From positions 1 through 64,000 of the forward strand of contig WQRX01000009.1 in NCBI GenBank assembly GCA_009786535.1: a stretch of 64,000 nucleotides of DNA. The letters run 5' to 3'. Of the stretch, positions 44,140-53,697 are shown in pieces. The notes below the pieces were generated by a model. The model saw only the letters and a program-made list of their open reading frames with translations. It did not search any database and was not told where the DNA came from. The stretch is from Defluviitaleaceae bacterium (GTDB taxonomy: Bacteria > Bacillota > Clostridia > Lachnospirales > WQUN01). The translations under genes were made by a program, and so were the position numbers. Each line of letters opens with the position of its first letter. The first letter of the stretch is position 1.

Positions 44140-44174
44140 GGACTGTATTGGTCGAATAATACAGTCCTTTTTTT
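44140..44174 (+). terminator. Rho-independent terminator after flagellin
   Basis: A perfect 10-bp stem GGACTGTATT/AATACAGTCC with an 8-base loop is followed by seven Ts, 20 bp after the flagellin stop. Confidence 0.92.
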
Positions 44175-44190
44175 ATAGGAGGCTCTAGCC

Positions 44191-47100
44191 ATGAAAAGAA
44201 CTTGGAAGTGTGCTGTTTCTTTTATGTTGGTGGCGGTGCTAACACTTGCCACACTCCCCACATTCGCGGGCGAATACATCCCCTATGACATTGATGATGT
44301 GTACGACAATTACGATTCAAATGTTGTAGATGATTATGGTTACTACAATAATTATTACTACGATTATTATTATTGTGATTACTATGTAGAAGATAATTAT
44401 TACGTAGAAGATGAAGAAAAATATTATGAAGATGACTATGATTATTATTACGACTATACAGAAGGATACGAAGATTGTGAAGAATACTATGACTACGACG
44501 ATGAATACTACTACACAGAAGAAGAACCCCCCGTGGCAATACTCGCGCCCGTTATAGACGAACCCGTAATAGAAATGAGTGCAACCGAGGGCGACCCCTT
44601 GCAGGTGTCTTTTATGCCTGCATCGTTGTTTGCGCCCTTGTCGGCGTGGACACCCGCCGAACCCTTGCCCCGCCGTCAGCTTACCGCCGACGAGTTGCAA
44701 GCGTGGATAGCCCACTACTGCGCGACAGGTGGCGTAAGTGATTTTGAACGCGAAGTGCTTCGCTTAACCAACATTCAACGCGCAAATGTAGGCGCACAGC
44801 CCCTTACGCTGGACTATGGTTTATCACGGGCTGCGCGTTTTAAATCGCAGGAAATGGTAGACTTGCAATACATGGCGCACAACAGCCCCGTTTACGGCGA
44901 CATGATGAACATCCCCAACTTGTTTGTTAACTGGCACCGTTTGGGCGCATGGGTAGGCGAAAACCTACTTACCGTACGCAACGGTTTTTATTCCTTTGTA
45001 ACGCCCGAAATGGTAGTAACAGGGTGGATGAATTCCCCACCCCACCGCAGAAACATGTTAAACCCCAACTGGACCACCCTGGGCGTAGGCGTAGTATGGG
45101 AAGACCCCTTCGGCAACCCGTGGCGTATTAACGCGGGTGCAACCCAACTCATGGGGCTTGGGGTAATTCAAACGCCACCGTGCTTGTGCGCCCCCATCCG
45201 TTCCGCTACTGCATGGGCAAACTTACAAGGTATGATTACCGACTCGCCTGAGGGGGCAACCTCACCCACGTTTATTAACATCCCCACGGGGACAACCATT
45301 GTCGCACCTACAGGAGCAAGCCCGCTACTTGTAGAAAACGGGCGCAACATTACGCTAATCGGCGGAGGTACAATTGACCGTGGACTAGCGACTAGCTTAC
45401 CTCAAACCAACGGATACGTCATTTCTGTAGGGCGCGCAAGTGGCGGACGTCCCGCAACCCTTACCTTGGAAGGACCTACCTTAACAGGGGGGAATAGTAC
45501 AAACATGGTAGGGGGTGTAATGCTTACCACGGGCGGTACGTTTATCATGAATAGTGGTGAAATTATTAACAACCACGTAAGGGGTGATACATCGGCGAGT
45601 AATACCGCAGCAGGGGGTGTACGTGCGGGTGCAGCTACCACTCGTTTTTATATGAATGGCGGACGCATCGCAAATAATTCAACTTCGGGTGGCGCAAATG
45701 GCACAGGTGGCGGTGGCGTTTTTGTTACCGGTGGCGGTGTGTTTATTATGACATATGGCGAAATTTCTAATAACACAGCCCAAAATGGTGGCGGTGTATC
45801 TGCGCTTGGTAATAGTACCTTTACTATGTTGGACGGTCGAATAATAAACAATATCGCAACAGGCAATGGCGGGGGCGTAAACTTGGCGCTCGCCTTCACC
45901 ATGCATGGGGGCGAAATTTCGGGTAATACCGCATCGGGTAATGGCGGGGGCGTAAATTTGATGAATCCCCCAACCGCCGTCCTACGCCTTAACCCCAACG
46001 TAGGCGACAGTGGCGTGATAATTAACAACACCCCCCACGACATTTACCCATCAGACCCGCCCGTGTTCACTTCCCCCAACAACTTTACCACAACAACAAT
46101 CACGCGTTATAGCTTCCGCGTAACGGCGAGTGGATATCCATTACCGACGTTTTCGCTGGTTGCGCCCCCTGCGGGCTTTAGTATTGAAGCAAACACGGGC
46201 GTAATTTCCATTGCGGATAGCGTAAGCGCGGGCGTTTACAATTTAGAAATACGCGCAACCAACGCAGGCGGAACGGTAACACAAAACTTTACGCTTACTC
46301 TTGCGCAAGCAGAGGCAACCGCGCCCATCATTTTCAACGAACCCCTTAACCAATATGTAGACGAAGGGGAGGAAGCCTACTTCACCGCCATTGTTATAGA
46401 CGGCTACCCACTTGCGCAAATCACGTGGCAAGTAAGCACAAACGAAGGCGCAACGTGGAGTACAATCCCCTACGCCACTACCGAAACGCTAACCATTCCC
46501 ACCGCAATGGCGTATATGGACGGCAACTGGTACCGCATACGCGTAAGTAATAGCGCGGGTACGGTATATTCTGCCCCTGCTATGCTGGTGGTAGATTTTA
46601 CGCTGGTTTTGCCCTCCATTACAACGACGGCACTACCCAACGGAATGGAAGGCACGCCCTACAATTTTGCGCTTTCCGCTACGGGTACAAAGCCCATAAC
46701 ATGGAGCGTAAACGGACTGCCCGCAGGGTTAACAATGACGAGCCTTGGCGTAATTTCCGGCACGCCTACGGCAACGGGTACGTTTATTGTAAATATAACG
46801 GCAACCAACCTTGCAGGGGCAACGTACGCTTTTACGTACACCTTCACCCTTACCATCGAAAAAGCCCCCGAATTACCCCCTGTACTACCCCCCGTACTGC
46901 CTCCTGTATTGCCCCCTGTTAATGGCGGGAATGGTAATGGCGGGAACGGCGGTGACGGGAACGGCGGTGGAAACGGCGGTGGAAATGGTGGCGGGAACGA
47001 TAACGGAAGCGATAACAACGGCAATGGCAATGGCAACCAAGAACCCGAACCGCCCCCGCAGGACACCTACACACCCACCACAACGCCCGAACCTTCTGCG

Positions 47101-48075
47101 CCTGCGCCTACCGCACCCGTAATTGACACCGCCGCAGTAACCGTAACCGAGGAACACGTATATTCCACGCGCATAGACGATTATCTTATGGAAGCCAAGC
47201 TCTATGCGCAAAACGCACTCATTGTTATAGATTTCTCTGAAATAGCCGATACAACGGAAATGTCGTTCTACGGACCTACGGCAAACACCTTTGCGGAAGA
47301 TAGCGTAACCGTGGAACTCATTTTCCCCAATGCATCCCTCACCCTTACGCCACAATTGTTAAACGAACTGGCACAGGTGTACGATACCCCCGATGCGGTA
47401 ATTCTTCTTTCCCTTACCGCAATGCCCGGCGAAATTGATAACCACCTCTACACGCTTACGCTTAACGTGTCGGTTAATGAAATGCCTCTTTCGCACCTGC
47501 GCGAGGCAATCGCAATTACCGTGCCCCTCACGGACGAAAACCTAGCGGAGCGCAACACCTACCGCCTTGTGGCGTTATACGGCAATCCACAAGTAATTGG
47601 CGGGGCGTTTAACCACGAAACAGAGGAGTTTACCTTCAACGTATACCATGCGGGTACATTCACCGTTGCGTATGTTGAAACGCTGAGAAGGCTGGTACTG
47701 CACATGTTTTCGCCCGTTATTGTAGACCTGGCAGACAACGCGCAAACCCAAGTAATGGACGTATTGCCCATCACACACAACGGGCGCATTCTACTGCCCC
47801 TACGGTTTATCTCCAATGTATTGAATGCCGAAGTAGACTGGATACGCGCCACCGAACGCGACCCCGCCACCATTTTGCTTACGCAAAACAATACAACCTT
47901 GCAAATACCGCTGGGCATTATCGCGCCCGAACTTGCCCGCCTGGGCATGGACGTACCCGCGCAAATAGTAAACGACCGCACTTTGGTACCCCTGCGGTTT
48001 ATTAGCGAATTTTTTGGCGCACACATCACTTGGGACGACCAAACCCAAGCAATAGAAATTATTTGGGCGGAGTAG
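44191..48075 (+). CDS. Large secreted CAP-domain surface protein
   Basis: A 1294-residue exported protein with several modules. A signal peptide (cleavage about A26) is followed by an extreme Tyr/Asp/Glu tract (29-112). A CAP/SCP-like domain (about 185-325) has LRLTNIQRANVGAQPL, MAHNSP and WMNSPPHRRNMLNPNW. A right-handed beta-helix-like repeat (about 340-620) has recurring GGG-V and NN-T/A turns. Ig-like and putative-Ig domains follow (about 640-890; GLPAGLTMTSLGVISGTPT). A Pro run and a Gly/Asn-rich linker come next, and the C-terminus (about 1165-1294) is a copper-amine-oxidase-N-type domain with two LLPLRFIS/LVPLRFIS repeats. It sits between two terminators, so it is monocistronic. It may bind wall or matrix; the substrate is unknown. 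Confidence 0.88.
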   Translation: MKRTWKCAVSFMLVAVLTLATLPTFAGEYIPYDIDDVYDNYDSNVVDDYGYYNNYYYDYYYCDYYVEDNYYVEDEEKYYEDDYDYYYDYTEGYEDCEEYYDYDDEYYYTEEEPPVAILAPVIDEPVIEMSATEGDPLQVSFMPASLFAPLSAWTPAEPLPRRQLTADELQAWIAHYCATGGVSDFEREVLRLTNIQRANVGAQPLTLDYGLSRAARFKSQEMVDLQYMAHNSPVYGDMMNIPNLFVNWHRLGAWVGENLLTVRNGFYSFVTPEMVVTGWMNSPPHRRNMLNPNWTTLGVGVVWEDPFGNPWRINAGATQLMGLGVIQTPPCLCAPIRSATAWANLQGMITDSPEGATSPTFINIPTGTTIVAPTGASPLLVENGRNITLIGGGTIDRGLATSLPQTNGYVISVGRASGGRPATLTLEGPTLTGGNSTNMVGGVMLTTGGTFIMNSGEIINNHVRGDTSASNTAAGGVRAGAATTRFYMNGGRIANNSTSGGANGTGGGGVFVTGGGVFIMTYGEISNNTAQNGGGVSALGNSTFTMLDGRIINNIATGNGGGVNLALAFTMHGGEISGNTASGNGGGVNLMNPPTAVLRLNPNVGDSGVIINNTPHDIYPSDPPVFTSPNNFTTTTITRYSFRVTASGYPLPTFSLVAPPAGFSIEANTGVISIADSVSAGVYNLEIRATNAGGTVTQNFTLTLAQAEATAPIIFNEPLNQYVDEGEEAYFTAIVIDGYPLAQITWQVSTNEGATWSTIPYATTETLTIPTAMAYMDGNWYRIRVSNSAGTVYSAPAMLVVDFTLVLPSITTTALPNGMEGTPYNFALSATGTKPITWSVNGLPAGLTMTSLGVISGTPTATGTFIVNITATNLAGATYAFTYTFTLTIEKAPELPPVLPPVLPPVLPPVNGGNGNGGNGGDGNGGGNGGGNGGGNDNGSDNNGNGNGNQEPEPPPQDTYTPTTTPEPSAPAPTAPVIDTAAVTVTEEHVYSTRIDDYLMEAKLYAQNALIVIDFSEIADTTEMSFYGPTANTFAEDSVTVELIFPNASLTLTPQLLNELAQVYDTPDAVILLSLTAMPGEIDNHLYTLTLNVSVNEMPLSHLREAIAITVPLTDENLAERNTYRLVALYGNPQVIGGAFNHETEEFTFNVYHAGTFTVAYVETLRRLVLHMFSPVIVDLADNAQTQVMDVLPITHNGRILLPLRFISNVLNAEVDWIRATERDPATILLTQNNTTLQIPLGIIAPELARLGMDVPAQIVNDRTLVPLRFISEFFGAHITWDDQTQAIEIIWAE
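44275..44526 (+). repeat. Low-complexity tract coding a tyrosine-rich acidic segment
   Basis: About 84 codons of TAT/TAC, GAT/GAC and GAA encode roughly 31 tyrosines among mostly acidic residues, with clusters such as YYYDYYYCDYY. Two cysteines are included. It lies directly after the signal peptide of the secreted CAP protein. Confidence 0.9.
46921..47040 (+). repeat. Gly/Asn-coding imperfect tandem repeat
   Basis: Repeated units of GGNGGG-AAYGG coding Gly-Asn-Gly runs form a flexible linker between the Ig-like part and the C-terminal domains of the secreted protein. Copy number probably varies by slippage between strains. Confidence 0.75.
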
Positions 48076-48090
48076 ATAACGCCAATAACA

Positions 48091-48125
48091 AAAAAAGCTG
48101 GCTTGTTGGATAAGCCGGCTTTTTT
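48091..48125. terminator. Bidirectional terminator between convergent genes
   Basis: AAAAAAGCTGGCTT and AAGCCGGCTTTTTT form a stem with one T-G pair, with T-runs on both strands. It lies between the secreted CAP protein gene and the converging PLP enzyme gene and can serve both. Confidence 0.88.
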
Positions 48126-48162
48126 GTTTACTTCCGCAAAATTTCATTTACTTCACAATAAT

Positions 48163-49296
48163 TTACCCTATCGCCTGCCGCAAATCCTCAATTAAATCCT
48201 CGGCGTTTTCTATACCTACGGAAAGGCGCAATAATCGGTCGCTTATACCGCGGGCTTCGCGTTCTTCGGGGGGTACGTCCTCGTGGGTGCATAGCGTGGG
48301 AATGGTGATAAGCGTATTTACGCAACCCAGACTTTCTGCATATGAAATGATGCTCACGCGGTTTAATATTTCGCGGGCGGTTTGCGGGGTGTCGGTTTCG
48401 AAGGAAATCATGGCACCAAAGCCGCGCGCCTGCTTTTTAAGTATTTCGTGTCCTTTGTGTGTAGGCAAGCCCGCATAATTGACCGAAGTGATTTTAGGCT
48501 GCGCGCTAAGCCATTCGGCGATGGCCATGGCGTTGGCTTGCGCCTTGTCCATGCGCAGGGCAAGGGTTTTTATTCCGCGGATAATTAAAAAGCTGTCAAA
48601 GGGGGACAAGCACGCCCCAATAGACTTATGCAACGTGCGCAGGCGTGTGCGCAGGGCATCGTCGTTTAATACGGCAAAACCTGCCAACGTATCGCTGTGA
48701 CCGCCTAAATATTTTGTACCGCTGTGTATAACAATATCTGCCCCAAGTGCAAGGGGGTTCATGTAATACGGCGTAAGGAAGGTATTATCCGCAATAAGGA
48801 GTATGTCAAGCCCCTGTATTGCGGTTTTTACGGCGGGGATATCGGTAATTTGTATCATGGGGTTGGTGGGTGATTCTACATACACGGCGCGGGTATTTGG
48901 CTTTATTTTGGCTTGTATTGCCGCAATATCGGCGGTATCTACATAATCAAATTCGATATTGCGGTTTATGCAGACGGTATTAAACAAGCGGATAGAGCCG
49001 CCGTACAAATCCTCCGTAGCAATAACGTGGGAATTTGGGGGGATAAGCTCCATTACCGTCATAATTGCAGCCATACCGCTGGCGAAGGCGAAGCCTTCCT
49101 TTGCGCCTTCCAAGGCGGCTACGGTCTCTTCTGCCGCTTCCCGCGTTGGGTTTTGCAAGCGCGTATAGCAATAAGGGGCGTTGGCGTTTACCTCGGGGTA
49201 CACAAAGGTAGATGCTTGGAAAATGGGCACGGTTATCGCCCCTGTTTTATCGGTTTTGTGCTTATAACCGTGAATGCATAGGGTATCTTTTTTCAT
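48163..49296 (-). CDS. Cys/Met metabolism PLP enzyme (cystathionine gamma-synthase/lyase family)
   Basis: A 377-residue PLP enzyme acting on sulfur amino acids. It begins with the family's TLCIHGYKHKTDKTGAITVP and has the Tyr-rich ASTFVYPE. The PLP-binding Lys is in SGTKYLGGHSDTLAG near residue 194. Gamma-synthase, gamma-lyase and beta-lyase functions are not separable by eye. The start overlaps the upstream MalY/PatB gene by ATGA, so the two probably work together in cystathionine or homocysteine metabolism. Confidence 0.9.
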   Translation of the reverse strand: MKKDTLCIHGYKHKTDKTGAITVPIFQASTFVYPEVNANAPYCYTRLQNPTREAAEETVAALEGAKEGFAFASGMAAIMTVMELIPPNSHVIATEDLYGGSIRLFNTVCINRNIEFDYVDTADIAAIQAKIKPNTRAVYVESPTNPMIQITDIPAVKTAIQGLDILLIADNTFLTPYYMNPLALGADIVIHSGTKYLGGHSDTLAGFAVLNDDALRTRLRTLHKSIGACLSPFDSFLIIRGIKTLALRMDKAQANAMAIAEWLSAQPKITSVNYAGLPTHKGHEILKKQARGFGAMISFETDTPQTAREILNRVSIISYAESLGCVNTLITIPTLCTHEDVPPEEREARGISDRLLRLSVGIENAEDLIEDLRQAIG

Positions 49297-50459
49297 TGGG
49301 TTATCCTTTCCAGTTTACATAGCGACTCTTGCAAAACGGAGCGGGGGCAAGCCACATTAATGCGGGCAAAACCCGCGCCCCCTTCACCAAATATGCGTCC
49401 GTCGCTTAACCATAGTTTTGCCTTGTTTGTAATGGCGTCGTCCAGTGCTTGCGGGGTCATGTTAAGGGCAGTGCAATCCAGCCACGCTAAGTACGTAGCT
49501 TCGGCTTGAACGGGCTTTATTTTGGGAATATTCACCCGTAAATATTCGTGGGTTAGCGCCATATTACCCGCAAGATAATTTAACAATTCCTCCAGCCACG
49601 GTGCGCCGTGTTCGTATGCCGCCTTGCACGATACCAGCCCCATTAACGCAGGTTGCCCCAAGCCGGAAGCCAAGTACGTTTGCCGGTATTTTTCGCACAT
49701 TTTTTCATTGGCGATAAATACGTTGGAAAGCTGCAGCCCCGCAAGGTTAAATGTCTTGGAAGGCGCAGTCGCGGTAAGCGTAATATCGCCGAAGGCGGGT
49801 TTTTGCATGGCAAAGGTACGGTGTCGATGCGGTGCGTAAATTAAATCCTGCCAAATTTCATCGGCAAAAACGGGGACGTTATATTTTAGACATATTTCGC
49901 CCATTTGCACAAGCTCGTCCTGTGTCCACACGCGCCCCACGGGATTGTGGGGACTGCATAGGATAAACAATTTCGCTTGCTTAATTTTTTCTTCGAAGTC
50001 TTTAAAGTTAATGGAATAACGCCCGTTTTCATACCGCAGGGGGTTTACCAAAAGCGTGCGTTTTGTGTGATGCACCGCGCCCTCGAAAGGATAATACACG
50101 GGCTGTTGAATAAGCACACCATCCCCTTTACGGGTAAGGGCGCGAATGGCAATAAAAATAGCGGTAACTACCCCCGGGGTAATGGTGAGCCATTCCCGCT
50201 GTACCTGCCAATGGAAGCGGCGGGCAAACCAGCTTTGTACCGCGTTAAAATACGCCGCGTCCGGCTCGGAATAACCAAATATACCAAAGCGGGCGTACTG
50301 CGCCAGCGCTTCGGTAACGCAGGGCGGTGCGGGAAAGTCCATATCCGCCACCCACATGGGGTGTACGTCGGCGGGCTTGCCCCGCGCGGCGGGGTCATAT
50401 TTTATGCTGTAGGTATTTTGCCGGTCGGTTACCTTATTAAAATCATAATTCAAAGTCAT
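49293..50459 (-). CDS. PatB/MalY-type aminotransferase (cystathionine beta-lyase)
   Basis: A 388-residue fold-type I PLP enzyme. It has YDFNKVTDRQNTYSIKYD at the start, HPMWVADMDFPAPP near 33, and the PLP Lys in TLTATAPSKTFNLAGLQ near 235. The family cleaves cystathionine or cysteine C-S bonds. ATG 50459 directly follows GGAGGG with no spacing; a TTG at 50453, six bases from it, gives the more typical start MNYDFNKV. The gene lies 48 bp after the polymer operon's last gene and may be read with it. Confidence 0.9.
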   Translation of the reverse strand: MTLNYDFNKVTDRQNTYSIKYDPAARGKPADVHPMWVADMDFPAPPCVTEALAQYARFGIFGYSEPDAAYFNAVQSWFARRFHWQVQREWLTITPGVVTAIFIAIRALTRKGDGVLIQQPVYYPFEGAVHHTKRTLLVNPLRYENGRYSINFKDFEEKIKQAKLFILCSPHNPVGRVWTQDELVQMGEICLKYNVPVFADEIWQDLIYAPHRHRTFAMQKPAFGDITLTATAPSKTFNLAGLQLSNVFIANEKMCEKYRQTYLASGLGQPALMGLVSCKAAYEHGAPWLEELLNYLAGNMALTHEYLRVNIPKIKPVQAEATYLAWLDCTALNMTPQALDDAITNKAKLWLSDGRIFGEGGAGFARINVACPRSVLQESLCKLERITQ

Positions 50460-50507
50460 CCCTCCAAGGCACTTCTATGCACCCAGAGTAACACTAAGCA
50501 ATTTACA

Positions 50508-51224
50508 TTACAACCACATAACAATCTGTTGATTTTCAGTTATTTCAAAAAGGGCACGGAAGATGTAATAATCTGCGGGGTTGGTTATTTTTAGATTATT
50601 AGGGGTACTGGGTACGGTAAAGGTTTCTACCCCATACAGGCTGCACAAATGGGCAGAATCTATACTGCGCTTGCCCTCCCTGCGAGCGCGAATATACAAG
50701 TCCTTTATTTGACCGTAGCGAAAAGACTGGGGTGCTTTGGCTACATACATATCATTTCTGGGCGGCACTTGAACAATTTTTCCACTGCCGCGGCTTACAC
50801 GTACTACACTCTCCTTTACAGGCTCGGCAGTAATTGCGTTACCGCATTCCTTTACCTTTTCTATGTTGGCAGTAATTAGGTCGGCAGTTATTAGCGGGCG
50901 CACGCCATCGTGGATTAATACAATATCCTCTGCCGTATTTTGCATGGCATTTAACCCATTAAAAATAGAACGGTCGCCCCCGTCGCCGCCTTCTACAATG
51001 CGGCTTACTTTGTTAATATTGTATTGCTTTAGCATATCCGCCAGCCTATCCACCCACCCTGCGATGCAAACAACAATAATATTATCCACCTGCGGATGGT
51101 TTTCAAAATGCTCCAGGGTATAAATAATTACGGGCTTGCCGTGTAATGCTAAAAATTGCTTGGGCTTGGCAAGGGTATTCATCCTTTCTCCCATACCACC
51201 GGCAAAAACGAGCGCGGTCACCAT
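50508..51224 (-). CDS. IspD/TarI-like cytidylyltransferase
   Basis: A 238-residue enzyme that makes a CDP-polyol from CTP. The CTP-binding N-terminus is FAGGMGERMNTLAKPKQFL, and IHDGVRPLITADLI near 103 is the conserved active-site loop. In isoprenoid synthesis this would be IspD; here it lies at the end of a LicD/glycerophosphotransferase operon, so a TarI-like role (CDP-ribitol or a similar activated polyol for a surface polymer) is more likely. It starts 3 bp after the upstream stop. Confidence 0.85.
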   Translation of the reverse strand: MVTALVFAGGMGERMNTLAKPKQFLALHGKPVIIYTLEHFENHPQVDNIIVVCIAGWVDRLADMLKQYNINKVSRIVEGGDGGDRSIFNGLNAMQNTAEDIVLIHDGVRPLITADLITANIEKVKECGNAITAEPVKESVVRVSRGSGKIVQVPPRNDMYVAKAPQSFRYGQIKDLYIRARREGKRSIDSAHLCSLYGVETFTVPSTPNNLKITNPADYYIFRALFEITENQQIVMWL

Positions 51225-51227
51225 AAC

Positions 51228-52652
51228 CTAAAACGCCCCCGTTTGATTTTTTACGTATTCATAAATTTTAATGCCGCTTGTGCCATCAGAATTTGCAAAA
51301 TCATTTATAACAGGTTTGCTTGGAATTTCATTTGCAACTACTTTATTAATAAAGGCGGAAATCCGCGCTTCTTCCGCATCCGGGGGTTGGTTAAGGTATT
51401 TACTTATACGCCGCGGCCTGCCCGTGGTGCCAAATAATGCCCACATCGAACCGCCATCTCCATAATACGCATCTGCCCACGTTATAGCGCGGTGCAAATC
51501 GGGAGATGTATCATAAATGCCCTTACCTGCGTGGATAAAGGCATTTAACATGTCTTTGTATTCATTGTAATACGATGGAAGTGCTTGTTGCAGTTGCATT
51601 AAATAATACGGGTGCGGTCGATACCAAAGAACAATATCTGTACGGTTATGAAACAATTCAAAGCAACGGCGCTTCGTTTCAATTAAATGAGCGTTATTTA
51701 TGTCCAACGCTTCAAGGGTTGTATTATATAAAAATACTTTTTTATTACCGATGCGTTCCTTCCAATCCTCGGGCAGCGGGCAGTTTTTACGATTTGTGTT
51801 AATCACTTTATCCAACTTTGGGCTGCCCATAGCAATAAATTTAGTGGCAGCACTTCCGTATTGAGTTGCATATTTTTTCCCATGTATTTTACTATTGTAT
51901 TCGCTGTATTTATTAAATGCATTGCTGTAAATATTTTTTATCCGTTCAGATTGTAAAATAGTTTTATGCGCATACAAGCACCCCGAAGAGGTAATTAGCC
52001 GCTCGTGTACGGTTCTGTTAGTAATAAAATAAGGCACATATACCAGCATATCTGTTAATCCGCGCAGCCGCGCGCAATAATAATCCGTATGGATACGGGT
52101 TAAATAATTCATTTCGTCATATGGCGCAAAAGTAAAAATTATATCGGGCCGGCGTGCTTCTATATCGTAGCTTTGCCAATCGGTACATTCGATATAATCA
52201 GGATAATTTTCTGCGCCTTCATACACTGTATTTATTACTTTACTGTCGGAATTTATTTCATCATAAGGGATAGGAATAAAATAAGCATCACAAGCGGGGT
52301 CTGCTTTAGCAGCAAGGTAAATGGATTCGATACAATCACTTAATGCTGCTTTATAGCTTATAAAAGCAATTTCAATTTTGCTTGGCTTTAGCTCATTGTT
52401 TATGCTATTTTCTATTTTAATTACATGCTTTCGCAAATATTTTATAGTAAGCTCCCCGTTATTTGCTTTAAATAATAGCTCACAATAAGCAATTAACAGC
52501 GCTACCGTTTCCGTGCCTTCTCCCTTTAAATTATCAATAAAATCACAAAGAGAAAGCGCCGCATCTTGACACAACGCATACTGCCCCACTGACTGTGCTT
52601 GCCGTATTGTAGCCAGCATTTCAATGATTTGGTTTTTGTGAAATTTTCTCAT
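51228..52652 (-). CDS. CDP-glycerol glycerophosphotransferase-like polymer transferase
   Basis: A 474-residue protein with a C-terminal GT-B-like half in the TagF/TarL pattern. KKVFLYNTTLEA is near 285, DIVLWYRPHPYY near 327, and IYDTSPDLHRAITWADAYYG with GDGGSMWALFGTTGRP near 377-410 corresponds to the nucleotide-polyol site of CDP-glycerol transferases. The N-terminal 200 residues do not match anything I recognise. It overlaps the SDR gene by ATGA. Likely adds polyol-phosphate units to a surface glycan at the membrane. Confidence 0.75.
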   Translation of the reverse strand: MRKFHKNQIIEMLATIRQAQSVGQYALCQDAALSLCDFIDNLKGEGTETVALLIAYCELLFKANNGELTIKYLRKHVIKIENSINNELKPSKIEIAFISYKAALSDCIESIYLAAKADPACDAYFIPIPYDEINSDSKVINTVYEGAENYPDYIECTDWQSYDIEARRPDIIFTFAPYDEMNYLTRIHTDYYCARLRGLTDMLVYVPYFITNRTVHERLITSSGCLYAHKTILQSERIKNIYSNAFNKYSEYNSKIHGKKYATQYGSAATKFIAMGSPKLDKVINTNRKNCPLPEDWKERIGNKKVFLYNTTLEALDINNAHLIETKRRCFELFHNRTDIVLWYRPHPYYLMQLQQALPSYYNEYKDMLNAFIHAGKGIYDTSPDLHRAITWADAYYGDGGSMWALFGTTGRPRRISKYLNQPPDAEEARISAFINKVVANEIPSKPVINDFANSDGTSGIKIYEYVKNQTGAF

Positions 52653-53692
52653 ACGTTATACCCCTGCCATTCGTTAATCATATTTTTATACATTTCCGCC
52701 AACCCGTAGGTGGGTTTCCAACCCAAGGCACTTAGCTTGTCCGCGTTTAATGTAAAATTACTGCTTGGCGCATAACCGCGCTTATTAATATCAGGGGGTA
52801 TATCCACTACTACTTTTACTGCTCCGCCAAAAATTTCAACCGCTACCATTTCTGCCATTTCGCGAATGGTTTTGCCGGCTTGCGGATTAACAATATTGTA
52901 AGCTTCGCCGTTTTTTCCCTTTACCAATAAAAGTATTAACCCCCGTACCGCATCGGAAATATCGCAATAATTCCCCCGCGATTGCCCTGTAGTGTGTAAA
53001 ACAATATTCTGCCCCGCTACACCTGCCCGTGCGAATTGGGCAAAAACGCGTGTGTCGTCCATTGGCGTACCCGCACCAAAGGTTTGAGCGAGTCTTGCAA
53101 TTTTTACGGGTGTGCCGTATTGGGAAGCATAGGCAGTGCACAGCATTTCGCAATAACGCTTACTTTCGGGGTAGGATGACCTTGGATTGGATAAATCTAA
53201 ATAACCCAAATCAATTTCACACACTTCGGTTTGTGTCATTTGTCCATATATTTCCATAGAAGAAAGATAGACCAAGCTCTTTACATTTTTTTCTTTTGCT
53301 AAAGCAAGAATGCCCACAGTTCCATCAACGGCAGTTGTCATAACCTGTACAGGCTCGCTCACCATTTGTGCCGATGCAGTTATTGCGGCACAATGAAATA
53401 TGTAATCCACCCTTTCGGGTAAGCTTTTTAACCAATGGGGTTGACGTATATCGCCATAAATAAAATCAATACCGTGCTTCTTTTGTATGACTTCTCCTTT
53501 TTCACGACTACGCCCATGCCCAATGATATGCAACGAAAGCCCACGCGCATTGCTAACGGCAGAAAGCGCTCCCGCCAACGCACCCCCCACCAAGCCTGTT
53601 GCACCTGTAATCAAAATAACGGCGTTTTTTAAGGTTTCCCATGGGATAACAGTATCGTTAATAATTTGATTTGCATTTATGCTTTTTCTCAT
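52649..53692 (-). CDS. Extended SDR NAD-dependent epimerase/dehydratase
   Basis: A 347-residue extended short-chain dehydrogenase acting on a nucleotide-sugar or CDP-polyol precursor. The cofactor loop ILITGATGLVGG is near residue 25, DYIFHCAAITAS near 90, and the catalytic YPESK near 175. The start ATG at 53692 lies nine bases from AAGGG; ATG 53701 overlaps the previous stop but abuts the ribosome site. With the IspD-like enzyme it could form the activated-precursor pathway of the operon. Confidence 0.85.
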   Translation of the reverse strand: MRKSINANQIINDTVIPWETLKNAVILITGATGLVGGALAGALSAVSNARGLSLHIIGHGRSREKGEVIQKKHGIDFIYGDIRQPHWLKSLPERVDYIFHCAAITASAQMVSEPVQVMTTAVDGTVGILALAKEKNVKSLVYLSSMEIYGQMTQTEVCEIDLGYLDLSNPRSSYPESKRYCEMLCTAYASQYGTPVKIARLAQTFGAGTPMDDTRVFAQFARAGVAGQNIVLHTTGQSRGNYCDISDAVRGLILLLVKGKNGEAYNIVNPQAGKTIREMAEMVAVEIFGGAVKVVVDIPPDINKRGYAPSSNFTLNADKLSALGWKPTYGLAEMYKNMINEWQGYNV

Positions 53693-53697
53693 GACTA

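Noticed and set aside
44222-44715. Open frames opposite the tyrosine-rich tract coding Val/Ile- or His/Asn-rich proteins
   Set aside because: They arise from the low-complexity TAT/GAT codons on the real strand; no start signal or homology.
48163-50507. SAM riboswitch or T-box upstream of the sulfur amino-acid genes
   Set aside because: Only 48 bp separate patB from the preceding gene, too short for either element.
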